Assembly (NCBI GenBank): GCA_002205965.3
Contig: NADL03000601.1
Location: forward strand, 1-64,000
DNA length: 64,000 bases
Reading direction: 5' to 3'
Source: Kappaphycus alvarezii
Taxonomy: Eukaryota > Rhodophyta > Florideophyceae > Gigartinales > Solieriaceae
A program made the translations under genes and the position numbers. The notes beneath the pieces were generated by a model. The model was not told the origin of the DNA. It ran no database searches and worked only from the letters and a program-made list of their open reading frames with translations. Shown here in pieces: positions 1 through 11,744 of the stretch. Each line of letters begins with the position of its first letter. Position 1 is the stretch's first letter.

Positions 1-2
1 GG

Positions 3-107
3 ACGGAAGGGAAGGCTTATGTCGGCGAACTACAGGCTGCCATCGCAAGGTACTCCTCGGATGCAAAGGTCATAGAGGTGACCGACTGCGGGCACTTTGT
101 CAGTTAA
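3..107 (+). CDS. 3' end of a possible alpha/beta-hydrolase-fold gene, cut by the window edge
   Basis: The window opens inside a frame that runs 34 codons to a TAA at 105-107. Seen: the peptide ends in VIEVTDCGHFVS after an amphipathic stretch, YVGELQAAIARYSSDAK. In alpha/beta-hydrolase-fold enzymes the catalytic histidine lies in a short C-terminal motif of this kind, a beta strand followed by xCGHxV, usually preceded by a helix. That is the only basis for the call, and no nucleophile or acid residue is inside the window. It could also be a chance open frame, because only about 100 bases are available. The GC content is higher than in the DNA that follows, which fits coding sequence. Confidence 0.3.
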   Translation, partial: TEGKAYVGELQAAIARYSSDAKVIEVTDCGHFVS

Positions 108-1850
108 AGCGACCGGATGTTGTTGTTGGCGCCGTGAAAAATATCATAAGCAGAGCTACGATAAAGGCGGAGTGAGGGGAGAGGACGATCAGTAAATGCA
201 AACGCCTGGTCGGGAACCTCTTGCTCGGAGAGTAGTCACTGCTAGAGTCCATATGCGGATATTGTTTGAGTAGAGTCTACCTTCCCTTGAGTTGCAGTCT
301 CTACGTAGACCTTTTGGCAGAGATAATGCGAGCAAGAGAGCAGTATCGATCGCAAGGGTGACAGCAACATTGTGATTCTGCAGCGCTGTCACTGGGTTGA
401 TTGCCCACGTTGGAATCACGGAATGAAAAGTCAACGCAGACCTCAATTACTGACGCTTTACAACATAATGTGACGGCTGGGTGCAGGCATGGACGCGGGG
501 CAAGCGATGAGCCCTCAGCCAAGGCTGTGGCGTGCAAGTCGTCCGCGGTTAAACCTGGGGATTGAGGACTGTTCCCTGGAAAGTAGAGCAATGGATAGCC
601 AAACTGCGCTTCGTCGATACAGTGCGCAAACATGGAATGTTTCATGTGGCCACTTTTTCCGTTGCACGCCGTCCTGATTGAACGAGTTCAGCATGCCTGC
701 AGCAGTGGTACGCAAGCGGTGCTTCTCAAAAAGTCATCCTCGAGTTGATCGACCATGGCAGTTGTTTCCCATCTGTCGAGCAGGCGGATCTATGATGGCA
801 ATGTTTTAACTTCTGGTGGAAGATTCGGACACCACGACAGTGTCGGGAGATGGTGGACAAGATTTGATTGACTGGAAGACAGGTCGCAGGGTAATCACAG
901 CAAATGATTTGGAGTGTGGAGATTGCCTGGACACAGGCTAAGAAATCGCTGCGCGGCAAAACTCCGTGGATGCTGACCATCGCGGAGGAGGATCTCTCGT
1001 TAGTTGCTATGCCTAACATACGGTATTTGGCCACGCATTGTGGAGCGATTAGCGGCACTTGAGTTTGTACAATACTGTACTGTACAAGGGATGATAGTTG
1101 TAATTGTTACTGTACTTATTATTAAGATGATCTGACCAACCAAGCTTTGTGGCCTCGGTTGTTTAGTCCCTTCTTGAAACTGATTTCTGTTAAACTGCTT
1201 CTGGACAACAGTCACAAGTTGCTCCTGACATACATTAGGTTAAATAGAGCATACCCTTGAAGTATGCTCACAGACATGCAGGCTACATACGTTCCCCTCA
1301 TGTTCATACACAGACCACATTATGAGGTCCATAACACTGCCACCAGTCGTAGCAAAAAGCTACACTCCGGTCAGACATGTCACATCCTGCTTTTCAATGC
1401 CCTACTCTCAAACCGCGCTTTCTTAACGGAGTCTAACGGAACTCGAGTGCATCCACGATGTCTTGTTTTCAGTGTCGTTCGATTTCGGAAACATCTCGAT
1501 TGTCAAAGGCACGATTGGGTTGACCGGGCTGACGGGTTAGAAATTCAACGCCAAAGATGGCACAGAAATGCCCATAAACTAGGCGTACTGTACAAGCAGA
1601 ACATCCTAATCCTTGCAGACGCTGGTAGAATGTCACCCTGCAAACCTATCGCAACCTCTTCACAACCACGCCCCCTCTGTCTTTTGAACATTGCACAGGC
1701 CACGTATTGCGCTCTTTTGTTCCTGGTTACTTTCCCACAATGACTCATGCCGACCCATGCCTATCTATGTCCAGTGCCACTTTCCTGCCCGTATAGCCTC
1801 GTTTCAGGAGTTGTCATGCTGTAATGAGACGGAATTTCCTGTCAACATCT
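108..1850. other. Unassigned region with possible decayed coding sequence
   Basis: No recognisable gene. The first kilobase is GC-richer than the DNA after 2.9 kb. On the plus strand a 52-codon frame from ATG 904 to TGA 1060-1062 reads like protein (KSLRGKTPWMLTIAEEDLSL). It is preceded by out-of-frame stretches between 500 and 890, as in a decayed gene or separated exons. A 159-codon plus-strand frame at 1264-1743 has an ATG but no recognised motif and is overlapped by a minus-strand frame, so I do not call it. A short palindromic GTACTGTAC cluster lies near 1067-1085. Confidence 0.3.
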
Positions 1851-2884
1851 TCATGATGATTGCCTTGAGGACGTGGAGTCGTAGGGCACAACCCCGTACT
1901 CGAGTAGTTTTTCTCTAAATAACTGGTTAAAATGGGTGCAGTCCGGAAGCTGTTCTTCCTCTAGGACCTTGCTCTCGTTTTGTAAATACGAGTCTACAAC
2001 TCTTTGGACGACCTCGTCGCTGAGCAGGTCACCCGCCACATTGCTTATCCCATCGTTGGGGTCATCCAGTGACCCGTACACAACAGAATTTGAAGATGAA
2101 CCGTGCTGACGCCTACGTTCGTGATCCTTTTTCGGGGGTGACGGCTTCCTTGATGAAAACACCCGCGGAATTATTGATAAACTGCTGTGATCCCGCGAGG
2201 ATGAAGAACGCTGATGTTTTGAGCTCTCTTTTGAATTCGCCTTTCGTCGGGAGAAGCCTCTAGGTGAGGAGATCATACTTTCCGACTGCCTGTCTTTTGT
2301 CAGCCCGTGCGAAATCTGAGTGTCTCTCCCAGAGGGATCCCTCCTTGAAAACTGGGCAGCTGTGTCATGCTAGCGAATTCTCGAGGAGGGATGGTCGTTT
2401 TGTAGGGTGCCTGTCCTTCGGTGAGGTACGTGAGGTAGTGCTGCCATGCTTGCGAATTCCTTTGCGTTTGACGTTCTCTGAGGCTTCAATCTCTTAGTTT
2501 GAGTTCCCTTCTCGAGGGAGCTTTAGGAGGGCATGATGTGCCTCCTTTGTCTCGTGCGTGTGAATATCGCCCAGACTTCGATTGATAGTCCGGTAAAGGT
2601 TTCCTGTCTCGTACATTACTGGAAATAAGTGAGGGAGCCTCCTGTCCAGCTATTCTTCGCGAAAATTTGCATTTGTTCTGTTCGTGGCCTTTTCTGGAAC
2701 TCATCCACATGTAGAACTGCCCACATCCCAAGCGGCATTCAAACGGAAGTGCGCCTGTGTGAAGTCGCTCATGTGCCTGAAGGTTCCATTTCTTTGAGAA
2801 CGCCCTGTTACAGTCATCATAAGGGCAGATGAAGTTTTTGGAGGCATTTCCATCTGACTTACGTGCAGAACGTCGTTCAGACAT
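1851..2884 (-). CDS. C2H2-type zinc-finger protein, in two reading-frame segments
   Basis: Two minus-strand segments probably form one gene. The first (2884 down to 2486, ATG 2884-2882) encodes two adjacent fingers near residues 20-70. Finger one is C-X4-C-X12-H-X3-H (CPYDDC ... HERLH). Finger two is C-X3-C-X12-H-X4-C, with cysteine as last ligand. The TGALPFEC stretch between them is the classical TGEKPF-type linker. The second segment is open from 2367 down to 1851 in another frame and encodes a Ser/Arg/Lys-rich tract, then an acidic helix-like C-terminus ending before TAA/TGA at 1851. The frame change between 2486 and 2367 is either a short intron, since a CTAG precedes the second segment, or a frameshift. 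By family, a nuclear DNA- or RNA-binding regulator is likely. The target is unknown. Confidence 0.6.
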
Positions 2885-5800
2885 ATCAAACGTGTTTCAA
2901 GTGATAGAGGAAGCTCGTTCCAGAGGTGAACGATTTCTGTGCAACTGACCACCATCGCGGTTTTGTGCGTAATAGAAAAGTATCAAGATTGCTTAAATAA
3001 GCGCTCTTTGTTATGGCTAGATCAAGAGTGAAAAAAAAGGTCGATTGCCGACTGCAAGTTGGAACACACCCAGCAAACTACACGAGGAGTAGATCACAAT
3101 TTAGTCCAATGAATCAAAACGGAAGTCAACCACTAGCTAGTCTGTGGATTTTTTGAGCCGCATCTAGCAAAAGAGAGCCGGAATAATTCCTTTTTTTCCG
3201 GGAGGACATCATTGCGTACAGTAAATGTTGGCAAGTTGAGAAGTGGCTACTGCGATATCTATTACAGCGCAGATGGTTTTTAGGGCAAAACGCGCCCTTC
3301 ACTTCACGAATTGCTTGCTAGGATGACCTTGCATCGTTCAACTCTCTTTGTAACAAATACTTGATGAAAATGATATCCGTTCCACACTGAGGACAAACTT
3401 GAAGAGCCAGACAGTGAGCGCAGTTGGAAGCCCGTATCGCCTCACAGGCCAGGCATTTAAATGTCTTTGCATTCGAAAGAGTGATACCGGGGGGAAATTT
3501 TTACCCATACTATATTCCAGTGTCCCATGCGACATAACATTTTCGTGGAAATGATTATGTGCAGCCCCATTAGTACCAGCCTAAGGAGTGTTACATGCTA
3601 ACGGGTTTTCATTAAGGGCGCAAAAATTTAAAGAGCCTTCTGCTAATACAAATACGAAAATGTTATCGCTTAGATCGGAATACCCTTGCAAGTGCTTTGG
3701 GTTAGTTTTAAGCTTTATACATGCTACTTTACCGCAATGTATAATTTCGCAATGCATTTATTCTGAGGGATTCCGAAAACGACGACCGCTAGTTATATGG
3801 CGTTGTGAGAACGTTCTTGAAAAGATAACAACAGATCTGGCAAGGGCTATGGCTAAGTGACCAGCAAAAAGTTAGTTTGCGTCCTATTATGTTTCTCTGA
3901 CCGTCTTGCTTTTTTTCAGTCAACGGCCGAAAAACTCATCTACATCTGGACTACTGATGTCACTTGAAACCACGCGACCCACGTACACTTACGCTTACAG
4001 TCACGTAATCACGCTGTCTAATAAAGGCTACGAAACAATAGCAAACCTTTCAGGAAAGCGAGAATTTTCACAATAACAAGCACTAATTTGGAGACTAGAA
4101 CGCTTCTAAGAGAGCAGTAGAAGGGAGTCTGTCACTCCAGCTTTGTTTGGTCTTGGTCAATGGATAACTTCGACTCACAAGGCAAGATCAACCGTCGAGT
4201 ACCGCGGAAACTGGTGGATATGAATTTGATATTAGGACTTAACTCTTGAATTAATTTCCTATTTATAGCTTATTGCGGTGAATCTAAAACATGTACCATG
4301 TTCTCATCAACTACAGTAACATGCTCTCCTATAAAAACTTTTTTTGACTCCTATTTTTTTTAATATTACAGGTATAACCTGTAGGCGCTTTCCTCTGCAG
4401 CTCCTTTTTGTTCTGTAATTTATTTTTTTAATAATAAATGTATCTTCTACCCACAAATTTGTCAAAAAACAAACAATGCCAAGACAAGTTGGCAGAACGG
4501 CGTTAAAAAAGAATCAGTGACAATTCTCTCCCGAACCTGATCTACAGTAAACCCTGCAAATGGAAGGTGTGGCGGGAGGAGAGCAGGCGATCTATGATTC
4601 GCTTGGGAAGAATACAGATTCTTGTTTCAAACGTAATAAAGTTGGAATAGCACTCTACGAGAACAGCACGGCACCATCTTTGAAAGTTTTTTTGAATTCG
4701 AAAGCAGATTGTGATGAAGTGGCCTGGTACTGTAACTGGCTTTGTGTCAAGACCCTCTCAAGTTACTCGAATTGGGGTCGTGATTTCTCCGTTGCCTGGT
4801 GAGTGCAAGTTGTTGGCATGCCTTTAACGGCCATCAAGATAATTCCATACAAAAGCCTTACCGAAGTGACTGGTCTTGCCACTCTGTTCAGTAAATAACA
4901 AGCTATGAAACAAATTGTTGCGCGTCGCCTCCACCACATAGAGACTCAAACGCTAGTCCATAGCACAAACAGTTCAAGTGAGCTGTGGTGTAATATAGAG
5001 AGCATGTGGCTCTCTTACTACACCACTGCTTGTGCCGGAAAATCGTTTTAGTATACTGTATATAGACCTCGTTCGCAGCATTGCTCATAGCAGTTTGAGT
5101 GAGACATTCATCTTGCGCTAGTACCATACCTTTTATATTCTGTAATATCTCCAGGAGAATGCCAGCAATAAAAAACAGAACATTCGTTTGGCCGCAGCTG
5201 GGTCTCAAATCAGAAACAAACTGGACAGTTGTAATTTTTCTGGAAGTTCCATACATGTCCTCAGACGCTTGTTAGTACTAAATCAAATTTCGCCTCGTGG
5301 CATTTCGACTTGACTGTGCTTTCTAATAGAATAGTCTATAATGAGGAGTTTCATGCGACTTGCTACCCATGAGAGGGCCTTGAATCAGTCAGGAGAGGAT
5401 CATGTGGCACAAGGTTAAGTGGCTGGCATCTGGAGCAAACAGTTGCCTGTGACTCGCAGTGGCTCTGGTCATGCTTGAAAGCTCTGCAGTCTTTATCTGT
5501 TTCCAATTTTCATACTGTACTCTATACCTCAAAATCGTAGCAGGTCACATGAAAAGTACCAGAACATGTAATCGCAGACAAGCAAACATGTCTTTTAACT
5601 GTTAAATTGACCGTGGGTTGCAAGTGGGCAAAATTCTTTGAAGCCGCGTAATTTAAGCGGCGATATGTGCGATACTAAACGATGAAGATTTAATTGATAA
5701 ATGGAACTCGTGGATGTGTACGTACATGTGATAACGTAAATTGCTTCATTGAGCCCGTAAAGCATTGCGATCCTGACACTAAAGGAATGTAGCATCATTC

Positions 5801-6557
5801 ATGAATACAGCATGGACTGGGAAGGCTCTTTCTGGCAATGCCGCGTTTTGGAAAATCTTACGACAGACATTATTCATTTGACTAGATTGGTGGTCTAAAC
5901 GATGAATCGGTGCAATAAATTGCAAGGGAAGGGAACTTGAGTTGTCAAGTCAACGAATTTGTGGAAACTGGTGATCGCCAATTTAGTAACGCAACTTTTC
6001 GGATTTGGAATAATCAAGAATTGCTCACGCACCAGACAATATCATTTCATGAAGTGTGGTTCCGAGGCTTGTGCACGTGTTAGGGCACACAACAGTCGTC
6101 ATTGTAGCGCACTCTACTAGAAGTCAATGCAGCAGTCAAAGCGATGATGAGGAAATGTACAGACCTAGGACTATTTTTCCAGAAGGCATACTCGTTTGGT
6201 GATCGCTGCTGATCAAAAATCGGAACCATAGCGAAGGGCAGATTAGGACACAAACCATAGTCAACAGCAGTCTGCATTGCTTACCTGTTTTTATAGCTTT
6301 TATGGTTTGAGCAACTGACGGTGTGTGACTTTAAAGTTGAGAGTTTTCCGTAAGACAGTTGACATTCGGTTTGTGTTGGACGATTTAGGACAATTAAGAT
6401 TGCGGTGTCCTTTTTGGACAAAAAAGAGCAAGAGAGCTGCAGAGGCAGATATGAAAATCTAGTGTTGACAAGAAGCAATCAAAAGTGGCACTTAAATAAT
6501 GTTTTAGTTTAGTTGGCAACCGGTGATTCTATGTATGATTTCTGCATTGATATTTTA
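2885..6557. other. Gene-free AT-rich region
   Basis: I see no supported gene. Frames of 60-117 codons (for example minus strand 4903-5256 and plus strand 3588-3860) have no motif, no consistent codon use and are overlapped by other frames. No tRNA, transposon end or long repeat was recognised. Confidence 0.4.
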
Positions 6558-6852
6558 CAGTACAGTACTGTACGGCACTTTACTGTACTGCACTGAAATA
6601 GCAGGATTCCAGGGTACGGTATAATACGGTACAATGTACTGTACTGTACTGTACTGTTCAGTACAGTTTTCGGGGCACTGAAGGAAAGAGATCAAGGATG
6701 AGGTTGTTATACAGTACTGTACAGTACTACAATTGTACAGCAGTTTCCTTTTCCTGATCACCAAATCTGATGGCTATGTGTCCCACTGTACAGCACTGTA
6801 CTGTACTGTACACTTTGCAGCCCTGAGACTGTACAGAAAAGAGCTGCTTTAC
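6558..6852. repeat. TACTG/GTAC-rich low-complexity cluster
   Basis: The stretch contains many overlapping copies of TACTG and its complement CAGTA. The clearest tandem run is TGTACTGTACTGTACTG near 6634-6650, with further runs at 6710-6735 and 6788-6812. Every unit contains the self-complementary GTAC, so adjacent copies can fold into hairpins on either strand. Shorter outliers of the same motif occur near 1067-1085, 7118-7190 and 49,930-49,955. This reads as a dispersed 5-bp-period microsatellite rather than a gene. Short frames in it encode VQY/TVL-type repeats. Confidence 0.7.
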
Positions 6853-6923
6853 AATAAAACAAATAAAATAAGCGAAAAACTTGGGAGTTACTCCCAATCA
6901 CATCCTCTCATGCAGCTAACTGG

Positions 6924-6963
6924 TTTTTTCTTCTCTTTTTCAATTTTTTCTTCTCTTTTTCAA
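6924..6963. repeat. 20-bp pyrimidine tandem duplication
   Basis: A 20-bp unit of T-runs separated by CTTCTC, ending in CAA, occurs twice back to back (6924-6943 and 6944-6963). The first six bases of a third copy follow. It is almost pure pyrimidine on the plus strand. Confidence 0.75.
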
Positions 6964-8739
6964 TTTTTTCTGCACTGGATTATGAGCTTATTTTCAAGTT
7001 TATTTACATTGTTTGGCACCCCTGCAATTCATCTCTCGAGTTTCCATTCCTTGCAACAGCGAGTGGAAATATTGATCTGGACTCCTCCTAGTCTACAGCA
7101 GTAAGGAAATAAAAATGCAGTACTGTACAGTGCATTGTTTACTCATGACAGACCTTGTGTTAGATACCATACAGTGAACTGTACAGTACTGCGTACCACT
7201 TGAGATCCATGTCGACATTACTCATCTCGACTGCATCGGTTGAAAGTCTCACTCAATTACTTGTATCACTTGTGGTGCTTGTTTTATTCCAACTTAAAAA
7301 ATCATTCAAATTTTTCATACCCCATAATTTTCTGCTAAACGATTCAACCAGACGGAGACTCACTCAGGAACAGGCCGGTAACCTATCCGTTACTAGTCTA
7401 GTCCAAGTCCTGACTTGACTCGAGTTCTCCAGAGTCGGAATAAAGAATCAATTCCATTCTGAAGGTTACTTTCTAGTTCAACCTTGCTTTCCTGCACTGT
7501 ACACTTTCTGTACTCCTTTCCTGACATAATTCTCTACCTATGCAAATGCAGATGCCCTAGCCGATGAAAACATAATTTAACCTGTTAACCTGCATTGCCA
7601 ATTACTCTTAGACAGGACATCAGCACTGCTGATGTCCCACTTCAGATCGAGGAAAATCTAACCAGCCATACCATTCCATACATTGTCCTAAAATATTCTA
7701 ATCACCTTGCAAATCAACGTGCGGCAACAGCAACCAGGAAAGTGTAAAGTTGGGCATTGTTTCATCAATTAAAGCCTTGCATTAGTACAACCGAATCCCA
7801 TCCTGAGAACCACCAAACATATAAATGTTTTTGCACCTGCAATTATAGCTTAATCAACCACAATGGATTCTCATTGACCAGTCCATGTATTGTTGAGATC
7901 ATGGATACTACAAGCATCACCAGAAAAAATAATTCACACATCTGCATCTATGTAAATTCCATAAAGTTGAAAATAAACCTAACAACTCATGATAACTTAT
8001 CGCCCAATACACCACGTACTGTAAAACCTTACATTGCCCCTAATTCACTACTTTCAGGGTTTTATGTAAAAGTGGAGGGAAGATTTCCACCCCAAACCGG
8101 GCAAAGAGGCAAACCATTGCAGGAGATTGGCACTACGTCTAGTGAAGAATTGAACCGGGTCGTCATGTAATGAAAACATGGCAATGAAACCTCCTCGGCC
8201 CTGATTCCAAACTCCTGAAATTTTTTCTCACCATCGATTCCTTGACATTCTGAACAGCGCATTCCAGTACTGTGGAGGGGGGAGGGGTCACTATTTCGTT
8301 TAATCTTTAAATCTCGCATTACGATGGTAAAGCGGATTACACCGATCTGGGACGAGTGAGGCTACGAGTTTGGGAAACGCATTAGAACAATATGGTTTTC
8401 AAACTAACTACTAATTGAACCATTTTCCACAATTGAGACATCGAATGCCAAAAAACCAACGCGGTGCAAGTTCAGCCAACGAAACAAGTACCATGGAGGA
8501 AATCGGGAGCCTTAACTATTTCAGACGCAGAATCTTCAATGCAGAAGATATTTGCCAAAGAAATTCAAACTCCTGCAAAAACTGTAAGAAAATTATACGC
8601 AGTAGGTCAAAGAAATGGAAGTGTGTCTTGACCAAGCTGTAGTGGGTTTTAGGACTAAACAAATCAATTGATTGGTTACCGATGACTACGGGGGGAAAGG
8701 TTTGCGTGTTTTAATCTTGGAGTATATACAAGATCTATC
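6964..8739. other. Gene-free region
   Basis: No supported gene. The 137-codon frame at 7757-8170 and the 75-codon frame at 8415-8642 have no recognisable domain. A tRNA-like B-box (GGTTCAATTC on the minus strand, 8149-8158) is discussed as a possible short-interspersed-element remnant. Otherwise nothing was recognised. Confidence 0.35.
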
Positions 8740-8744
8740 CCATG

Positions 8745-9330
8745 GTTTTCAAGACAACCACAATCGACTCAAAAAGGGTATATCGACACAGTAATGGGGA
8801 AGGAACTACGATCCCTAAGAAGCTACCTTCAGGCCAGCCATCAAGCAGGCCGCATTGGACATGACGGCTGGTGCGGCGTGCCTTTGCATCAAACCCCCCC
8901 GAACCTTTCCGTACGTCTCCAGTGCCCTCACGGCCACGTTCCTTGCCACGTCATTTAGCACTGCACATGCATCCGGGTGCCACCCTCCAAGAGTGGAGAT
9001 TGGCACAGACACGAGCCTACCTCTGGTGGAGGTCGCGGTAAAGGATTGATATCTTCTCTGCTTTGCATTCCGCGCCGCATTCAGAGAGGACATCGGGTTG
9101 AAGGCCCTCACTCTACTTTTGGAGGGAGCGAGGGGATTCACGAAGGTAACATCAAAAAAGTCAGTCCTTCCGCTGCTTCCCATTGCCTGGATGTCTAGTC
9201 TCGTGCGGTGAAGACCATGGAGTGACTCTACGACAGGATGACGAGTAGCTCTTGCCAGGTCTTTTGCGAGAAGGTTTACTTGGCGATCATGTCGGTGACT
9301 ACCGAATGGGCATTCGCGAAATAAGAAAAA
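8745..9330 (-). mobile_element. 5'-truncated non-LTR retrotransposon: restriction-like endonuclease end plus 3' UTR
   Basis: A minus-strand frame ending at 8815 (TAG) encodes the C-terminus of a LINE-type ORF. After a Gly-Ser-His/Arg-His linker come R-L-D-I, then, about 13 residues on, FFDVTFVNPL. This is the RPD...DVTVVNP signature of the restriction-enzyme-like endonuclease found at the C-terminus of R2/CRE-type and related non-LTR elements. The tail GGWHPDA ... QRHAA ... NAACLMAGL recurs in the other copies at 45.7 and 54.2 kb. The canonical P of RPD is L here. Codons upstream of about 9330 (a Ser-run and a hydrophobic segment) do not resemble the family and mark the truncation. The roughly 70 bases after the stop match the copy at 45.6 kb, so they are 3' UTR. 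Confidence 0.7.
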
Positions 9331-9681
9331 ATCTGACACAAAGGGAGGCCAAACAACTGAAGAGGAAGAGGAACTGGGAGAGGAGCATTGTTGCATATTA
9401 ATGTTGGTTTGGAAGCCAAACGCTCAAATTGCGAAAAAAGTGCTGATTAGTTGGCGGCTGGACACTGCTTCTCTAGAATCCAGAGGACAATTGTGCTCAT
9501 ATGAGTCCATATTTCTAACGGCTAGATTTTATATAAAAAACTTATAGAATGACACCATTAGCTTTTTACCATATCTAATAGCACCCTTAGGTAGTCAACC
9601 GTGCAAAACTTCGCAGTTTACTCCTCAACAGTTCATTCGAACACACAACAAGTTTGTCAACATCGAAAAATTTAACCAAAA
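9331..9681. other. Spacer between LINE fragment and piggyBac-like gene
   Basis: AT-rich DNA. No gene and no convincing transposon terminal repeat was found. A TTAA adjacent to a C-run, as expected at a piggyBac end, was sought and not found. Confidence 0.35.
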
Positions 9682-11744
9682 ATGACGAATCCAAATGACC
9701 CCCGTCAACAGCCCGGAAACCTTGTCAACACTCGCGCAACCCTTGTCACGTCAGCGGCTGAGTGTAAGCGACTATTCGGTTCCTTTGGAGAAGTAAGCGC
9801 GTCAACGGAACCGTGGTCAACAACGAAGTTGACACATCTACCGGAAGACGTCAGATTTCAGTCACCGCAGACTGGTCCATTTAGGACAGGACAAAGCGCG
9901 TCAGCTTGAAACTCGTCAACATCAAGCCAGGAGAAGCATCTGAAGGTGACCGAGCAACGTCCAATGAAATGGAGACGACTGCTGCTGAGGTCGACCTACC
10001 GAATCGTCAACCTTCTGTTGAAGAACCTCGAGAAGAAGCTAATGGGATGGCCGGAGTAGGAGGGGTATGCAAAGAAGTGCATGGAAAAATTTGGACCAAT
10101 CAGGAGGTAGTATTACCATTGAATGGATCAACAGCATGTTGGCCATGGACGGTAATTGGTCCAGCAGGGAACACGTACATACAAGGTCATACCGAGTATG
10201 AGAAGACCCCATATGATTTTTTCCTTTGCATGTTTCCCGTCGAACACCTTTCTACAATTACCGAACTTACAAACCGGAAACTCGCTAATGGTGGGCACAT
10301 GCGTACATCAGCTGGTGATATTCTAAAGTTTTTTTGAATTCTCATATTGCTATGCAGATTTGAGTTTACAAGCAGAAGGTCACTTTGGAGTACACAGTCT
10401 ACATCCAAATACATTCCATTGGCGGCTTTTGGAAAAATACTTTCGAGGAACCGTTTCGAAGCACTGGTCTCATGTATTACATTCAGCCGCTACACTGAAA
10501 CTGAAAGCACTGACAGAACATGGTCTTTGGTCAGCGGATTCGTGGAGGCCATAAAACGACATAGGAGGTCAAGTTTTTCGCCATCGGAGAGAATTTGCGT
10601 GGATGAAAGCATGTCGTGCTGGTACGGAATGGGTGGGGACTGGATGTTAGAATGACTACCGCACTATGTCGCCATGGACCGTAAGCCTGAAAACAGATGT
10701 GAGATCAAGACTGCATGCTGCGGTGTCAGTGGAATTGTATTGAATTTGGAGATTGTTTTGTCAGCATCTGACAGCAGTTATCGGCGTTACGAGTCAAATT
10801 TCCCTCATGGTACTGCTATTGTTCTTCGGCTTACAGAGCCTTGGTTTCATTCAAATCGACTTGTCTGTGCAGACTCTGCATTTGCTTCTGTGGCCACAGC
10901 AAATGCGCTTTTCGAATATGGACTGAGGTTTACAGGTGTCGTCAAGAATGCGACAAGGCAGTTTCCTATGTCATTTTTGCCCGGGCTGGGACTCTTCAGG
11001 CGCGGAGATCATATCTGTATGGTAAGTCCCAGGACGGAATGCCACCCTTCTATGATGGCCGTTCTGTGGATGGATAGAGACAGAAGATACTTTGTCAGTA
11101 CTTCCGGTACAACACTTCCGTCAGAGCCTATCAGAAGATCTCGTTGGAGATCGTCTGGTAATGAAACGGTGCTTGTAGAAATGGAAATTCCAGTTCCAAC
11201 GGTTGTCAGCACATATTATCAAACGTGCTCCCAGATTGACAGGCATAACAGATGCAGACAGGATGACCTTGGATTGGAGAAGAAATTCGAAGTCAATGAT
11301 TGGTCACTGAGGGTTAATACATCTTTGCTTGCAATTTGCATCGTTGACTCATGGCTGATATACAAGGGTTGGATGGGTGCAAGAAATTGCATGTCCTAAA
11401 AAGATTTTTATGCAATGCTTGCAGAGCAACTCATTGACAATTCATTTGATGCTATTGGTCTTTGCAGATCTGACATTGACGTTCCCGAGGATTCTATTAC
11501 CTCATTGGCCTGCGGTACTGGAATCCACCTGGTGCCCACAGTGAAAAGGCGCAAAGGAGCCAATGGGGCCCCAACAAAAGCGGTGTTTCAAAGCAGATGC
11601 AGAATTTGCAAATCTGACAAGAAGTCCAAATTTCTCTGCTCTGAGTGCCTGAAACTGAAAAAAGAGGTTTGGATATGCCATTCAGAGACAGGACGAAACT
11701 GCTTTCAAAATCACTTACGCGATGTGCACTTCTGTCATAATTAG
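9682..11744 (+). pseudogene. piggyBac-like transposase (DDE), broken by one frame change and three stops
   Basis: An ATG at 9682 starts a 75-codon N-terminal piece. The frame changes near 9900, and from there one frame runs to TAA 11,742-11,744, interrupted only by TGA 10,335, TGA 10,653 and TAA 11,397. Seen in order: an FPVEHLSTITELTN block and SRNRFEALVSC (N-terminal piggyBac core); ICVDESMSCWYG with the first catalytic Asp at 10,602; CADSAFASV with the second at 10,872; TYYQTCSQIDRHNR with the third at 11,238; and a C-terminal cysteine-rich domain (CRICKSDKKSKFLCSEC ... CH ... CF ... H) typical of the family's zinc-binding end. Domain order and total length fit a full-length transposase. 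As read, it cannot make one protein. Both TGA stops sit where related proteins, as I recall them, have Gly (GGA). Confidence 0.8.

Noticed and set aside
1264-1743. 159-codon plus-strand ORF
   Set aside because: No motif, composition like random sequence, overlapped by frames on the other strand.
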